From positions 1-26,696 of the IMG/VR virus record IMGVR_UViG_3300047666_001017: 26,696 bases of DNA. One strand, written 5' to 3'. Position 1 is the first letter of the stretch. Every line of letters begins with the position of its first letter. Under the pieces are notes generated by a model, which saw only the letters and a list, made by a program, of their open reading frames with translations, had not been told where the DNA came from and ran no database searches. The position numbers were made by a program, and so were the translations under genes. This document shows, piece after piece, positions 1 through 6,992 of this stretch. This DNA comes from a virus.

Positions 1-360
1 GCACTTCGTTGATTTCAGAAACCTGTTTTAGCTCTTCGATTTGACGTACTTCGTTGATTTCAGAAACCTGTTTTAGCTCTTCAATTTGACGCACTTCGTT
101 GATTTCAGAAACCTGTTTTAGCTCTTCAATTTGACGCACTTCGTTGATTTCAGAAACCTGTTTTAGCTCTTCGATTTGACGTACTTCGTTGATTTCAGAA
201 ACCTGTTTTAGCTCTTCAATTTGACGCACTTCGTTGATTTCAGAAACCTGTTTTAGCTCTTCGATTTGACGTACTTCGTTGATTTCAGAAACCTGTTTTA
301 GCTCTTCAATTTTGCGCACTTCGTTGATTTCAGAAACCTGTTTTAGCTCTTCGATTTGAC
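1..360 (-). repeat. 45-bp tandem repeat, 8 near-identical units, in tape measure gene
   Basis: Eight consecutive 45-bp units start at 1, 46, 91, 136, 181, 226, 271 and 316. Each encodes QIEELKQVSEINEVR on the minus strand. All differences between units are synonymous (ATC/ATT for Ile, GTA/GTG for Val) except at the junction of the units at 271 and 316, where CAA becomes AAA (Gln to Lys). The array begins at or beyond the window edge, so the real copy number is unknown. The hydrophobic residues sit at every third position of the unit. Confidence 0.97.
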
Positions 361-2860
361 GTACTTCGTTGATTTCTGTCAATTGCTTGACAGCTTCGAT
401 ATGGGGGGGGGCAACAACCACAGAAACCTGTTTGGCCGCTTCAATTTGTGGAGTATTAACAGCGTTAGAAACGTGCTTGACTGCCTCAACTTTTAGCGTT
501 TGAGCAACCTTGGCCACTGGCTTGACTGCTTCAATTTCGGGCGTTTCAGTTATTGCATTAACCTGCCTGACCGTTTGTACAACTTCTGCGACATTATTTT
601 CACCGGCAAACCAATTAACAATCTCGCCAAACGCCTCCTTAATAGCTGAGATTGGAGACATTACAGCATCAACAATCCAATCTAAAAAGCCGCTAGCTAA
701 GTCCTTTATGCCGCCCCATAAACCACTGAAAAATGCGGTGATAGGTTGCCATGAGGATATAATAAGACCCAGTGGTGTCCAAGACAATAACATCGTAAAT
801 AGATCCCACGCACCACTAAACTCCGACTTCACACTTCCCCATAAATCCCCGAAAAACCGCGAAACAGGTGTCCAATCATCAACTAACGACAACCCCCACG
901 CCGCAAGCGCCACGATCGCGACTATCAACAATCCGATAGGGTTAGCCATAAGGATCAGGTTAAACAGGGTCATAGCACCAGACATAACACCGGTTGAAAT
1001 CGCTGCAGCCTTGCTTGCTACAGACATAGCAATAGTGGCGGTGGTATTGGCTATCGCTGCCACTTTACTGGCAATCATAGACCCCTTTGCACGTAGATTT
1101 GATAAAGTGAAAAAGTCTAACGCTGCTCGAGCGCTGATCAGGGAGTTTGAGAAAAAGGCAATGGAAAAACGCGCGGCAATGCTGGCCACTTTAAACGCGA
1201 TGAGTCCAACCACGGCAAACGCAATGACTTGACTTAACAGCGGGAATGTTTGAATAAAACTATCTAATCCTGTTGCAAAGCCACCGATTACGGACCCAAT
1301 AGCAACAAGTGCAGGGCTAAACAATTTACCCACGGTATAAGCCAAGTTATCGATACGCTGAGTAACAATTGTTAAGCTTTCCGCAGGACCATGACCAATC
1401 GCGTCGGCCATTTCCATTGTAGTTGACATTCCTTTGGCCAGTTCGCCTTGCATTTCGACAGTTTTACCGGTTAATTCATCCAGTTTAGGTAATAACATAT
1501 CGATCATGTCGACCGCTTCTTTTGTGCCAAACGCTTTTTTAAGCTCTTGTTTAGCCATGTCATTTAGCGTACCGCCATACTTGTCACTGATGGCCGTTAA
1601 AATATCCCCTGTTGATAGTAAATCACCGTTGGCGTTGTGAACTTGTATACCCAGTTTTTCTGATGCTTTACCCGCATTCGCTAAAAATTGCTGGTATTTT
1701 GTAGCAGCTTGACCGCCCTTAAACGTGGCAGACAACATACCGCCCACCGCTAACTGTTCGGCCAAACTTTGTTTCGCTTGAGTTGCAGACGCGCCTAGGG
1801 TTTGCATATATTGACTAATTTTATCACCGTCGGTTTTAAACATTTTTACCGAGGACGAAATACCTGCACTGAAATATTTGCCGAACTCTAAATCCTTATC
1901 GGCTTTTGATAACGTATCCCAATCTTTGATAACCGAGGCACCAAACTGGGTAAATTGCTCTCGATAGATTGAATAGCCGGTTGCAAATAAATCGGTCATT
2001 GTGCCAACTGAAGCCTTTGTCCCTGTTGCAGTTAATGCGGCTATTTTTGTGAATTCGCCCACGGCAACATCAGATAAAGAATAAATGCCAGATTTAATAT
2101 CATACGATGCTTTGATAAAATCTGTGGTTGTGGTGCCTGCCCACTGGCTAGAAAAATCACGGGAAGCTTTGGTGATCTCCTCAATTCCCTGGGAGCTAAT
2201 GCCTAATGATTTTATTTCACCCTGGGCAGATGAAACATCACCGTACGCGTCAACTAATCTTTTTAACCCATAAACGGCCACACCAACACCGATGATATCC
2301 GCAGATGCAGAGGCGCGCATTTGACTGTTTCGGTCACGGATTTTAGCCAAGGCTTTTTGCTTGTTAGCTGTTTCAGATAGTTTTTGTTGATTTTTATCTA
2401 ACTCTTGATTGTACTGTTTAGTTTGCTCTCGGATCTTGCGCGTGGCTTCATTGAGTTTATTTGTAGCCACACCCGCGCCCGTCAAACGTGATCGTAATTG
2501 TTGTAATTCGGTTTGTTCTCGTTGATGGCTCGCGCTAAGTTTTTTTACCTCTGTTTGAGCGCGTTTAAATTCAGCCGTTAATTTTCTGGTAGGTTGGGTT
2601 GTCTTATTTAGTTCAGCACCTAAGCGGCTTGCCTTTGATTTTGCGGCGTCTAACGAAATGCCCGAGACGTCAATTTGTGACTTCAACTTTCTAAAATGCT
2701 CGATATCTTTAGTGGTTGCCCCAAGCTTTTTTAACTTAGCCTGATTGTCTTCAATTTTTGACGATAAATGAGTGACATTTTTAGTGACGTTACGGATCGG
2801 TGCTGTGATTTTATCAATCAACCCCATCACCATATTCAATTTCATATTTTTATCTGACAT
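1..2860 (-). CDS. T: Tail tape measure protein (P2 gpT-like), 3' end outside window
   Basis: The tape measure sets tail length and occupies the tube lumen. The frame starts at the ATG at 2860 (MSDKNMKLNMVMGLID) and stays open to the window edge, so at least 953 residues are present and the C-terminus is missing. Residues about 1-30 match the usual start of gpT/TP901-type tape measures. Residues about 30-170 are charged and look coiled-coil (KIEDNQAKLKKLG, EQTKQYNQELDKNQQKL). A long Ala/Gly/Ile-rich hydrophobic region lies at about 580-660 (MANPIGLLIVAIVALAAWG), typical of the family. From about residue 759 the protein turns into 15-residue repeats. I see no strong ribosome site upstream. The gene follows FI, FII, E and E' exactly as in P2. 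The nine-base homopolymer at 403-411 keeps the frame. Confidence 0.93.
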   Translation of the reverse strand, partial: MSDKNMKLNMVMGLIDKITAPIRNVTKNVTHLSSKIEDNQAKLKKLGATTKDIEHFRKLKSQIDVSGISLDAAKSKASRLGAELNKTTQPTRKLTAEFKRAQTEVKKLSASHQREQTELQQLRSRLTGAGVATNKLNEATRKIREQTKQYNQELDKNQQKLSETANKQKALAKIRDRNSQMRASASADIIGVGVAVYGLKRLVDAYGDVSSAQGEIKSLGISSQGIEEITKASRDFSSQWAGTTTTDFIKASYDIKSGIYSLSDVAVGEFTKIAALTATGTKASVGTMTDLFATGYSIYREQFTQFGASVIKDWDTLSKADKDLEFGKYFSAGISSSVKMFKTDGDKISQYMQTLGASATQAKQSLAEQLAVGGMLSATFKGGQAATKYQQFLANAGKASEKLGIQVHNANGDLLSTGDILTAISDKYGGTLNDMAKQELKKAFGTKEAVDMIDMLLPKLDELTGKTVEMQGELAKGMSTTMEMADAIGHGPAESLTIVTQRIDNLAYTVGKLFSPALVAIGSVIGGFATGLDSFIQTFPLLSQVIAFAVVGLIAFKVASIAARFSIAFFSNSLISARAALDFFTLSNLRAKGSMIASKVAAIANTTATIAMSVASKAAAISTGVMSGAMTLFNLILMANPIGLLIVAIVALAAWGLSLVDDWTPVSRFFGDLWGSVKSEFSGAWDLFTMLLSWTPLGLIISSWQPITAFFSGLWGGIKDLASGFLDWIVDAVMSPISAIKEAFGEIVNWFAGENNVAEVVQTVRQVNAITETPEIEAVKPVAKVAQTLKVEAVKHVSNAVNTPQIEAAKQVSVVVAPPHIEAVKQLTEINEVRQIEELKQVSEINEVRKIEELKQVSEINEVRQIEELKQVSEINEVRQIEELKQVSEINEVRQIEELKQVSEINEVRQIEELKQVSEINEVRQIEELKQVSEINEVRQIEELKQVSEINEV
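361..585 (-). repeat. Five diverged 45-bp units of the same repeat
   Basis: The 45-bp period continues for five units with strong sequence decay. On the minus strand they read VVQTVRQVNAITETP, EIEAVKPVAKVAQTL, KVEAVKHVSNAVNTP, QIEAAKQVSVVVAPP and HIEAVKQLTEINEVR, in protein order. The consensus is xIEAVKQV followed by a variable half that ends in Pro in several older units. The homogeneous units at 1-360 look like a recent expansion of the last of these. Confidence 0.85.
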
Positions 2861-2881
2861 AATTACATCTTATAAAGGAAA

Positions 2882-2913
2882 AAATAACAACCTATCGTCA
2901 TCGGTTGTTATTT
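2882..2913 (-). terminator. Terminator-like hairpin between E' and tape measure gene
   Basis: The perfect 11-bp arms AAATAACAACC (2882-2892) and GGTTGTTATTT (2903-2913) form a hairpin with a 10-nt loop. On the minus strand it runs into six T residues (2884-2879). The stem is AT-rich, so termination may be partial. The hairpin contains the stop codon of E'. Confidence 0.6.
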
Positions 2914-3045
2914 AGATTTTTCTACACTTTCCATACGCTCACCCGCGATCCGATGCCAATCAAGCAACTCATCCAGGTACATTGACGCAGTACACGATGG
3001 ACCCCACCCCGTAAAAACGAGATATAGATCGGCCTCTAGCTCCAT
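2908..3045 (-). CDS. E': GpE' family tail assembly protein (45 aa)
   Basis: The start ATG overlaps the stop of E by one base (TAATG). The product begins MELEADLYLVFTGWGPSCTA and contains YLDELLDWHRIAGERME, the (L/M)xLxELLxWHxxA signature of the small P2 GpE' family. In P2 this sequence is made as a -1 frameshift extension of gpE. Here the frame is -1 relative to E and is open back to a T6C slippery site inside E, so the physiological product is probably the fusion. The gene has no evident Shine-Dalgarno sequence of its own, which also favours frameshifting or coupled reinitiation. These proteins act as tail assembly chaperones for the tape measure protein encoded next. Confidence 0.85.
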   Translation of the reverse strand: MELEADLYLVFTGWGPSCTASMYLDELLDWHRIAGERMESVEKSK

Positions 3046-3326
3046 TACATCAGTTGTGCAAGTTTCGAGGCCACGAAAAAACTGGCAACTTCCGCCTGTA
3101 TTGTCAAAACGTCTTCAACATCTAATGTTAAAAACTCAGCTTCGGTTATGTCAGTGATCCGTGGGATTAGTTTTTTATGACTGTCAAAATCTAGTTCGAC
3201 AATCGCCGTGGTTTTTAAACCCCGCAAATGACCGGCTTTCGGTTTTTCGATAGATAGTTCTTGGATTATTTTTTCGCCGCGCTTGAAAGGCACAACTAAT
3301 GTCACTAGGGTTTCGTTTGAACTCAT
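3045..3326 (-). CDS. E: Tail assembly chaperone gpE (P2-like)
   Basis: This is a 93-residue protein, close to the 91 residues of P2 gpE, between the tube gene and the tape measure gene as in P2. The sequence (MSSNETLVTLVVPFKRGEKI then LDFDSHKKLIPRITDITEAE) fits the phage gpE/TAC family. Near the 3' end, codons 82-84 read AGT TTT TTC, forming a T TTT TTC slippery heptamer. Tail chaperones of this class coat the tape measure before tube polymerisation. The terminator at 3354-3383 lies upstream, so this gene needs read-through or its own promoter. Confidence 0.88.
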   Translation of the reverse strand: MSSNETLVTLVVPFKRGEKIIQELSIEKPKAGHLRGLKTTAIVELDFDSHKKLIPRITDITEAEFLTLDVEDVLTIQAEVASFFVASKLAQLM

Positions 3327-3353
3327 TACATTTTACTCTTAAAAAATAGTATT

Positions 3354-3383
3354 AAAAAAGCCCATCTCATGCATGAGATGGGC
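3354..3383 (-). terminator. Rho-independent terminator between FII and E
   Basis: A perfect palindrome spans 3360-3383 (half-site GCCCATCTCATG). On the minus strand it is followed immediately by six T residues (3359-3354). This is the strongest terminator in the tail region. Confidence 0.85.
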
Positions 3384-3398
3384 CAATAATTAGGTGGG

Positions 3399-3905
3399 TT
3401 ACTGTGCTAGCGCTTCACGTATTTTCGTGTTTCGGTCGATACCATTAACACGGAAAATGTTGTTTTCTTTGTCAATATGAATAATTTCTTTGGAGTCTAG
3501 TTCGAGCGTAAAAACCTCAACGCAAATAGCAAATTTAGTGGTGACTTCCGTTTCTGGCTTAAACTCGCCAAATTCGACTTCTTTCCACAGCCCTTGCATG
3601 CTAACAACCAATGTAGAAATATCATCGCCCGTATCGATGGCGCCACGTAAAACTAACGTTTCGTCACGACTAGCACGGTCGCCGATCAGACCAAGCACCT
3701 CGCTCGAATACTGCGAAATAGTAATGCTTGATTCGAGTTTTTCGAGTTTACCGATATCACGTTCAACATCTCCCGCAAAACCTGCCAGGACCATGTCAGT
3801 GGTTTTAGTCACGATTTTAGGGAGGGTTGCCACATTAGCGATCCCTACAAATGATTTATTTTTGATGAAACAATTAATGTCTCTAACTATACTGGGTAAT
3901 GCCAT
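3399..3905 (-). CDS. FII: Major tail tube protein (P2 gpFII-like)
   Basis: The 168-residue protein is close in length to P2 FII and sits directly after the sheath gene. The start MALPSIVRDINCFIKNKSF resembles the family opening, in which P2-type tubes begin M(A/S)LPRxLxxxNxF. Later segments (AGFAGDVERDIGKLEKLESS, RGAIDTGDDISTLVVSMQGL) fit the same family. The protein stacks in hexameric rings to form the inner tube. Hairpins with T-runs lie on both sides of the gene. Confidence 0.93.
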   Translation of the reverse strand: MALPSIVRDINCFIKNKSFVGIANVATLPKIVTKTTDMVLAGFAGDVERDIGKLEKLESSITISQYSSEVLGLIGDRASRDETLVLRGAIDTGDDISTLVVSMQGLWKEVEFGEFKPETEVTTKFAICVEVFTLELDSKEIIHIDKENNIFRVNGIDRNTKIREALAQ

Positions 3906-3927
3906 AATATTTAATGTCCTAATTTAG

Positions 3928-3965
3928 AAAAATGCTGGCACTTTTAAACGGATTAAACGTGCCAG
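3928..3965 (-). terminator. Terminator-like hairpin between FI and FII
   Basis: The arms CTGGCAC (3935-3941) and GTGCCAG (3959-3965) are perfect and continue inward with A/T pairing after one mismatch. The minus strand then reads CA and five T (3932-3928). It may attenuate transcription or protect the end of the sheath transcript. Confidence 0.5.
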
Positions 3966-3985
3966 AATAAAGTGCTGGGTAACGA

Positions 3986-5128
3986 TCAGCTAAAAATAGC
4001 TTGGTTGTATTTGTTAGTGATGTGCTGTCTAAACGTCATGCGCTCAGCAACGTCGTAAAAACCTAAATCATAATCCCAGTAAACCTGCCCGGTACCCATG
4101 GCAGCCACGTTAAGCTCTTTATCTATCCAGCACTCACCGCCCGATATAACCTGTCGAGATATTAGGCGACGAATTAAGCCGCCGACTCGATTTTTAACGC
4201 CTTGTGCATACGACTTGGTGACGTTGCGATCAAGCATTTCTTGGTGCGCATAAAGTATCGAATCACCGACGATGTAGCGAATACGCTGTTGCGGTAATGC
4301 ATTACCGTTCGTTAAACGGTTACCCCATAAGTACCACCCACCTTGTTGGTTAACAGCCACCGTCACGTTGGCCATGTTGTACAGATTGGCTTTACTGGTT
4401 TTGCTACCCATTGCGTGATCAATGATTTCAACTGTCCGCAATACGCCGTAAATTTTACGATTAGAGGGGCTATTCCAATACCCCTCTTCGTTGTCTACTC
4501 GTACAATATGACCCGCCACGGTGGCCGACATATAGCGCTCAACGTCGGCTTTTGCTACTGCATCAAAAAATACAAACCCACCGTTTAAAAAATAAACGCC
4601 ATCATAGTTAGCAGCCGCATTTATAACAGCGGAATACCCCCCGGCATGATCACCATCGATCAACGCTATAGCATTTAGTTTTTTAGCTATAGACGCCATT
4701 TCAGCGCCCACGGCTGGTAAATGGCTGTACTGAGGCGCAATGATTAATCGAGGACGCAAACCGAGCACAGACTCAGCACTCAACAAAGCGTTAAGCCCTG
4801 AAAATGCATTCAAATCATTATCAATTGCGCCTATAATTTTTGCTATTTGCGTGGATTCGTCTTCGTCCTCACCTTCACGCACGACGACAATTAACGAGCC
4901 GCTTTGACGATAGATGTCTTCAAGGGCTGCACGTAAAGAGCCTGTTGTGCCTGCCGACGCTATCATTTTTTTACTGTTAACTAATACAGGCAGGCCGATG
5001 GGAAAAACCGATGCATCTGCATCGTCAGCGGTGGCAACTAAACCGATTACCGATGATGCCAGAACTTCAATCGGCTTCTCGCCATTTTCTAAAAAATACT
5101 GTTCAACGCCGTGAAATACTAATGACAT
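3986..5128 (-). CDS. FI: Contractile tail sheath protein (P2 gpFI-like)
   Basis: The 380-residue protein has the size and order of P2 FI (396 residues). The N-terminus MSLVFHGVEQYFLENGEKPI and the following VLASSVIGLVATADDADAS are typical of the sheath family, whose first residues exchange between neighbouring subunits. The C-terminal half carries the conserved WGNRLT segment and ends in a beta-rich, membrane-free domain. The sheath polymerises around the FII tube and contracts on infection. The start is supported by AAGGAAA about 6 bases upstream of the ATG. A strong palindromic terminator lies 50 bases upstream, so a promoter may sit in 5129-5178, though I cannot point to one with confidence. 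Confidence 0.95.
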   Translation of the reverse strand: MSLVFHGVEQYFLENGEKPIEVLASSVIGLVATADDADASVFPIGLPVLVNSKKMIASAGTTGSLRAALEDIYRQSGSLIVVVREGEDEDESTQIAKIIGAIDNDLNAFSGLNALLSAESVLGLRPRLIIAPQYSHLPAVGAEMASIAKKLNAIALIDGDHAGGYSAVINAAANYDGVYFLNGGFVFFDAVAKADVERYMSATVAGHIVRVDNEEGYWNSPSNRKIYGVLRTVEIIDHAMGSKTSKANLYNMANVTVAVNQQGGWYLWGNRLTNGNALPQQRIRYIVGDSILYAHQEMLDRNVTKSYAQGVKNRVGGLIRRLISRQVISGGECWIDKELNVAAMGTGQVYWDYDLGFYDVAERMTFRQHITNKYNQAIFS

Positions 5129-5178
5129 TTCATTTTCCTTTTGTTAATGATGTTTAAAAATTTTTAATCGTTGTGCAT

Positions 5179-5208
5179 AAAAAAACCCACTATTAATAGT
5201 GGGTTTTT
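5179..5208 (-). terminator. Terminator upstream of sheath gene
   Basis: The stem AAAAACCCACTA (5181-5192) pairs with TAGTGGGTTTTT (5197-5208) around TTAA. On the minus strand the stem's T-run extends to seven T (5185-5179). The symmetric structure could end transcription in either direction; the gene layout makes minus relevant. Confidence 0.85.
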
Positions 5209-5211
5209 AGT

Positions 5212-5232
5212 TTTTGAATTTTGAATTTTGAA
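5212..5232. repeat. TTTTGAA x3 heptanucleotide repeat
   Basis: Three exact 7-bp copies at 5212, 5219 and 5226 lie between the terminator and the stop codon of the next gene. This is a small microsatellite with no evident function. Confidence 0.8.
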
Positions 5233-5703
5233 TTAAATGACCTTAAACACATGCTCATCAATGTTGAATTTAAAGCGCGCTAATTCATCGGGACTCAATT
5301 CTGAATTGAGTAAATCACTATTCACTATCCATTCTCCGCCTGTTTTGAAATTGATTTCGATAGTAAACGATCCGTCGGATGCAATATCAGCGATCATGTA
5401 CGCCTCGCGTCCGGTATCAGTACGCAAAAACGGGACGCGGAATTTCTTCAATCCCATGTCAAACATCAGTTTTAGTCCCGTTCCAATTGCTACTGAATTG
5501 GAGTTTTCAGACACCGTATACTGAGTATCTTTATCGTCAAAATCAGGCAATGTGTTAGATGGCTTTTCGATGACAATGGTAATTAATTGCACGTTGACCG
5601 GTGCTTTTATCGTAATTCTACGAAATACAGAGGTAACTCCATTATCATCTTCTAGTCTATCGCCATTTTTTGGCAGCATGTTAGGATGTGTTAAGTTTTT
5701 CAT
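5233..5703 (-). CDS. Uncharacterised protein, possible tail fibre accessory or chaperone (156 aa)
   Basis: I do not recognise a family. The product starts MKNLTHPNMLPKNGDRLEDD and is soluble, with no signal peptide or membrane segment. It alternates beta-like stretches (VNVQLITIVIEKPS, SFTIEINFKTGGEW) and has an acidic C-terminal part (SELSPDELARFKFNIDEH). It occupies the slot of P2 gene G, between the fibre genes and the sheath gene, which suggests a fibre assembly or accessory role. That is inferred from position only. The start has AGGA about 14 bases upstream, so initiation signals are weak. It lies 14 bases after the preceding gene, in the same transcription unit, which ends at the terminator at 5179-5208. 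Confidence 0.75.
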   Translation of the reverse strand: MKNLTHPNMLPKNGDRLEDDNGVTSVFRRITIKAPVNVQLITIVIEKPSNTLPDFDDKDTQYTVSENSNSVAIGTGLKLMFDMGLKKFRVPFLRTDTGREAYMIADIASDGSFTIEINFKTGGEWIVNSDLLNSELSPDELARFKFNIDEHVFKVI

Positions 5704-5717
5704 TATTAGATACTGTC

Positions 5718-6992
5718 CTATATCGCTTGTGCGTCAGCAATGAGTTTCCATGGCAAGCGCTCTTCCGTTAAATCTGGTAAAAACTTACCTGCAGCGTAAC
5801 TAAAATAATGAACGTTTGATGTATTTGTAGTCGTTGAGCAAAGGTTAATTACCTCCAGTCCATCTCTAGATGTCAATAACCAACCCTTATTAATTGCATT
5901 AATAGGGGTTGAGATTAACGCTTGAGACCATGTTTTACCGGCATTATGAGTGGCTGCTACAATTTGCGTTAAAGAATTATTATTGCTGTTTTTTTGATGG
6001 ATATAACTGATATGAATACTTCCCGATTCTTTTGCCATTGTCACATTAGTTAAACGGGTGTATGTACCATTCAAATTATGATACATATTGGGTGTCGAAA
6101 ACTCTGACCAGTCATCCCCGCCATTAGATGTGTACTGTATACGACATTTTTCCGTATCCGCTATAATCATTTTTTGACCATCTGCGCTCACTTTACATAA
6201 TAATTTCGGATGAGTGGAAAACGGACCGAGTAGCGGAACAGACACAAACGTTACACCTCCGTCTTTAGACAATTCTACCGTTTCATTCTGAACAAAGACG
6301 AGAATTGTTTGTAAATCATCACTCGCATCTAAACTAACAATACCGTTGCTGCTAAATCTATGTATGATACTAGCAGTAACTAAGTCAGTCGATTTCAGTA
6401 TGCCAGACACAGGGCCATCGCAACATTGAACAGCTATTAAGAACGAGGTTCCAGTGCTGTGACACGCTATCGCGTCAGGCGATCCTGAGGCAACACCAAC
6501 AGCACCATACCCTCTTATTGGCCCTAGTGTAGTGCCTTGGTTTTGAGTAACCGTCCACTCGATTTTGTTCGTACAATCTGCAAATAAAATTAACGTTTCA
6601 CCGTCTGAACTACCCACTATCCCTCGACACATAAAAGATAACGAAAATGCAACCTGGCCAATAGGTACAAAATCGCCTTCAACAGTCCATTTATGAATCG
6701 AACTATTATTAGATCTAACGGACATGCCCATGACGTTTCCGTTATCCACATTGCCACCAATATTATACATGAAATGACAGCTACCTAAGAAAACATCTGA
6801 AACATTATTTGTCGATATTGGCGTTTTTTGCGCGAGAATCGGGTATTCGGCAGAGTCAACAACACTGCCATTTGGAATAATGAGCCGCTTGCCGTCCGGC
6901 AATACATCATTATCTGTTACTTTGTAATCGCCTATTTCATTCCCGCCGCCTCCACTGCCCGCGCCGCCGCCTTCTAATTTTGTAGATATCAT
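5718..6992 (-). CDS. Receptor-binding fibre protein with Asp-box (BNR) beta-propeller
   Basis: The start is placed at the ATG at 6992, whose ATGA overlaps the stop of the preceding fibre gene; the ATG at 7001 is an alternative. The product is about 424 residues. Residues 8-17 are a Gly/Ser/Ala linker (GGGAGSGGGG). At least three Asp-box-like motifs follow: SKDGGVTF (about 242-249), TSNGGDDW (288-295) and THNAGKTW (348-355). A degenerate SSDGETLI lies near 128. Such repeats occur in sialidase-type and other six- or seven-bladed beta-propellers. I see no clear sialidase arginine triad, so binding is more likely than hydrolysis. Its place after H suggests the distal part of a two-piece tail fibre. 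Confidence 0.75.
   Translation of the reverse strand: MISTKLEGGGAGSGGGGNEIGDYKVTDNDVLPDGKRLIIPNGSVVDSAEYPILAQKTPISTNNVSDVFLGSCHFMYNIGGNVDNGNVMGMSVRSNNSSIHKWTVEGDFVPIGQVAFSLSFMCRGIVGSSDGETLILFADCTNKIEWTVTQNQGTTLGPIRGYGAVGVASGSPDAIACHSTGTSFLIAVQCCDGPVSGILKSTDLVTASIIHRFSSNGIVSLDASDDLQTILVFVQNETVELSKDGGVTFVSVPLLGPFSTHPKLLCKVSADGQKMIIADTEKCRIQYTSNGGDDWSEFSTPNMYHNLNGTYTRLTNVTMAKESGSIHISYIHQKNSNNNSLTQIVAATHNAGKTWSQALISTPINAINKGWLLTSRDGLEVINLCSTTTNTSNVHYFSYAAGKFLPDLTEERLPWKLIADAQAI

Larger units (their letters stand above)
2908..3326 (-). other. Programmed -1 frameshift product E+E' (139 aa), slippery site 3081-3075
   Basis: The minus strand has six T then C at 3081-3075, phased T TTT TTC in the E frame. 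Slipping back one base after codon 84 continues RGLETCTTDVMELEADLYL into the E' frame with no stop before 2910. The fusion would be 84+55=139 residues, very close to the P2 E+E' product as I recall it. P2 uses T6G at the equivalent place; here the seventh base is C. The slip is inferred and not shown experimentally. Confidence 0.75.

Noticed and set aside
403-411. Frameshift at the G9 run
   Set aside because: The frame from the ATG at 2860 and the frame of the repeats are the same, and no stop appears across the run.
1-585. CRISPR-like array
   Set aside because: The 45-bp units are directly adjacent with no spacers and keep a protein reading frame.
510-1232. Plus-strand open frame of 240 codons
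   Set aside because: It runs antisense to the tape measure gene, whose translation matches its family; the plus frame has low-complexity sequence and no family resemblance.
3490-3927. Plus-strand open frame of 145 codons
   Set aside because: It is antisense to the tube gene, and its Ser/Thr-rich product looks like a reverse-frame shadow.
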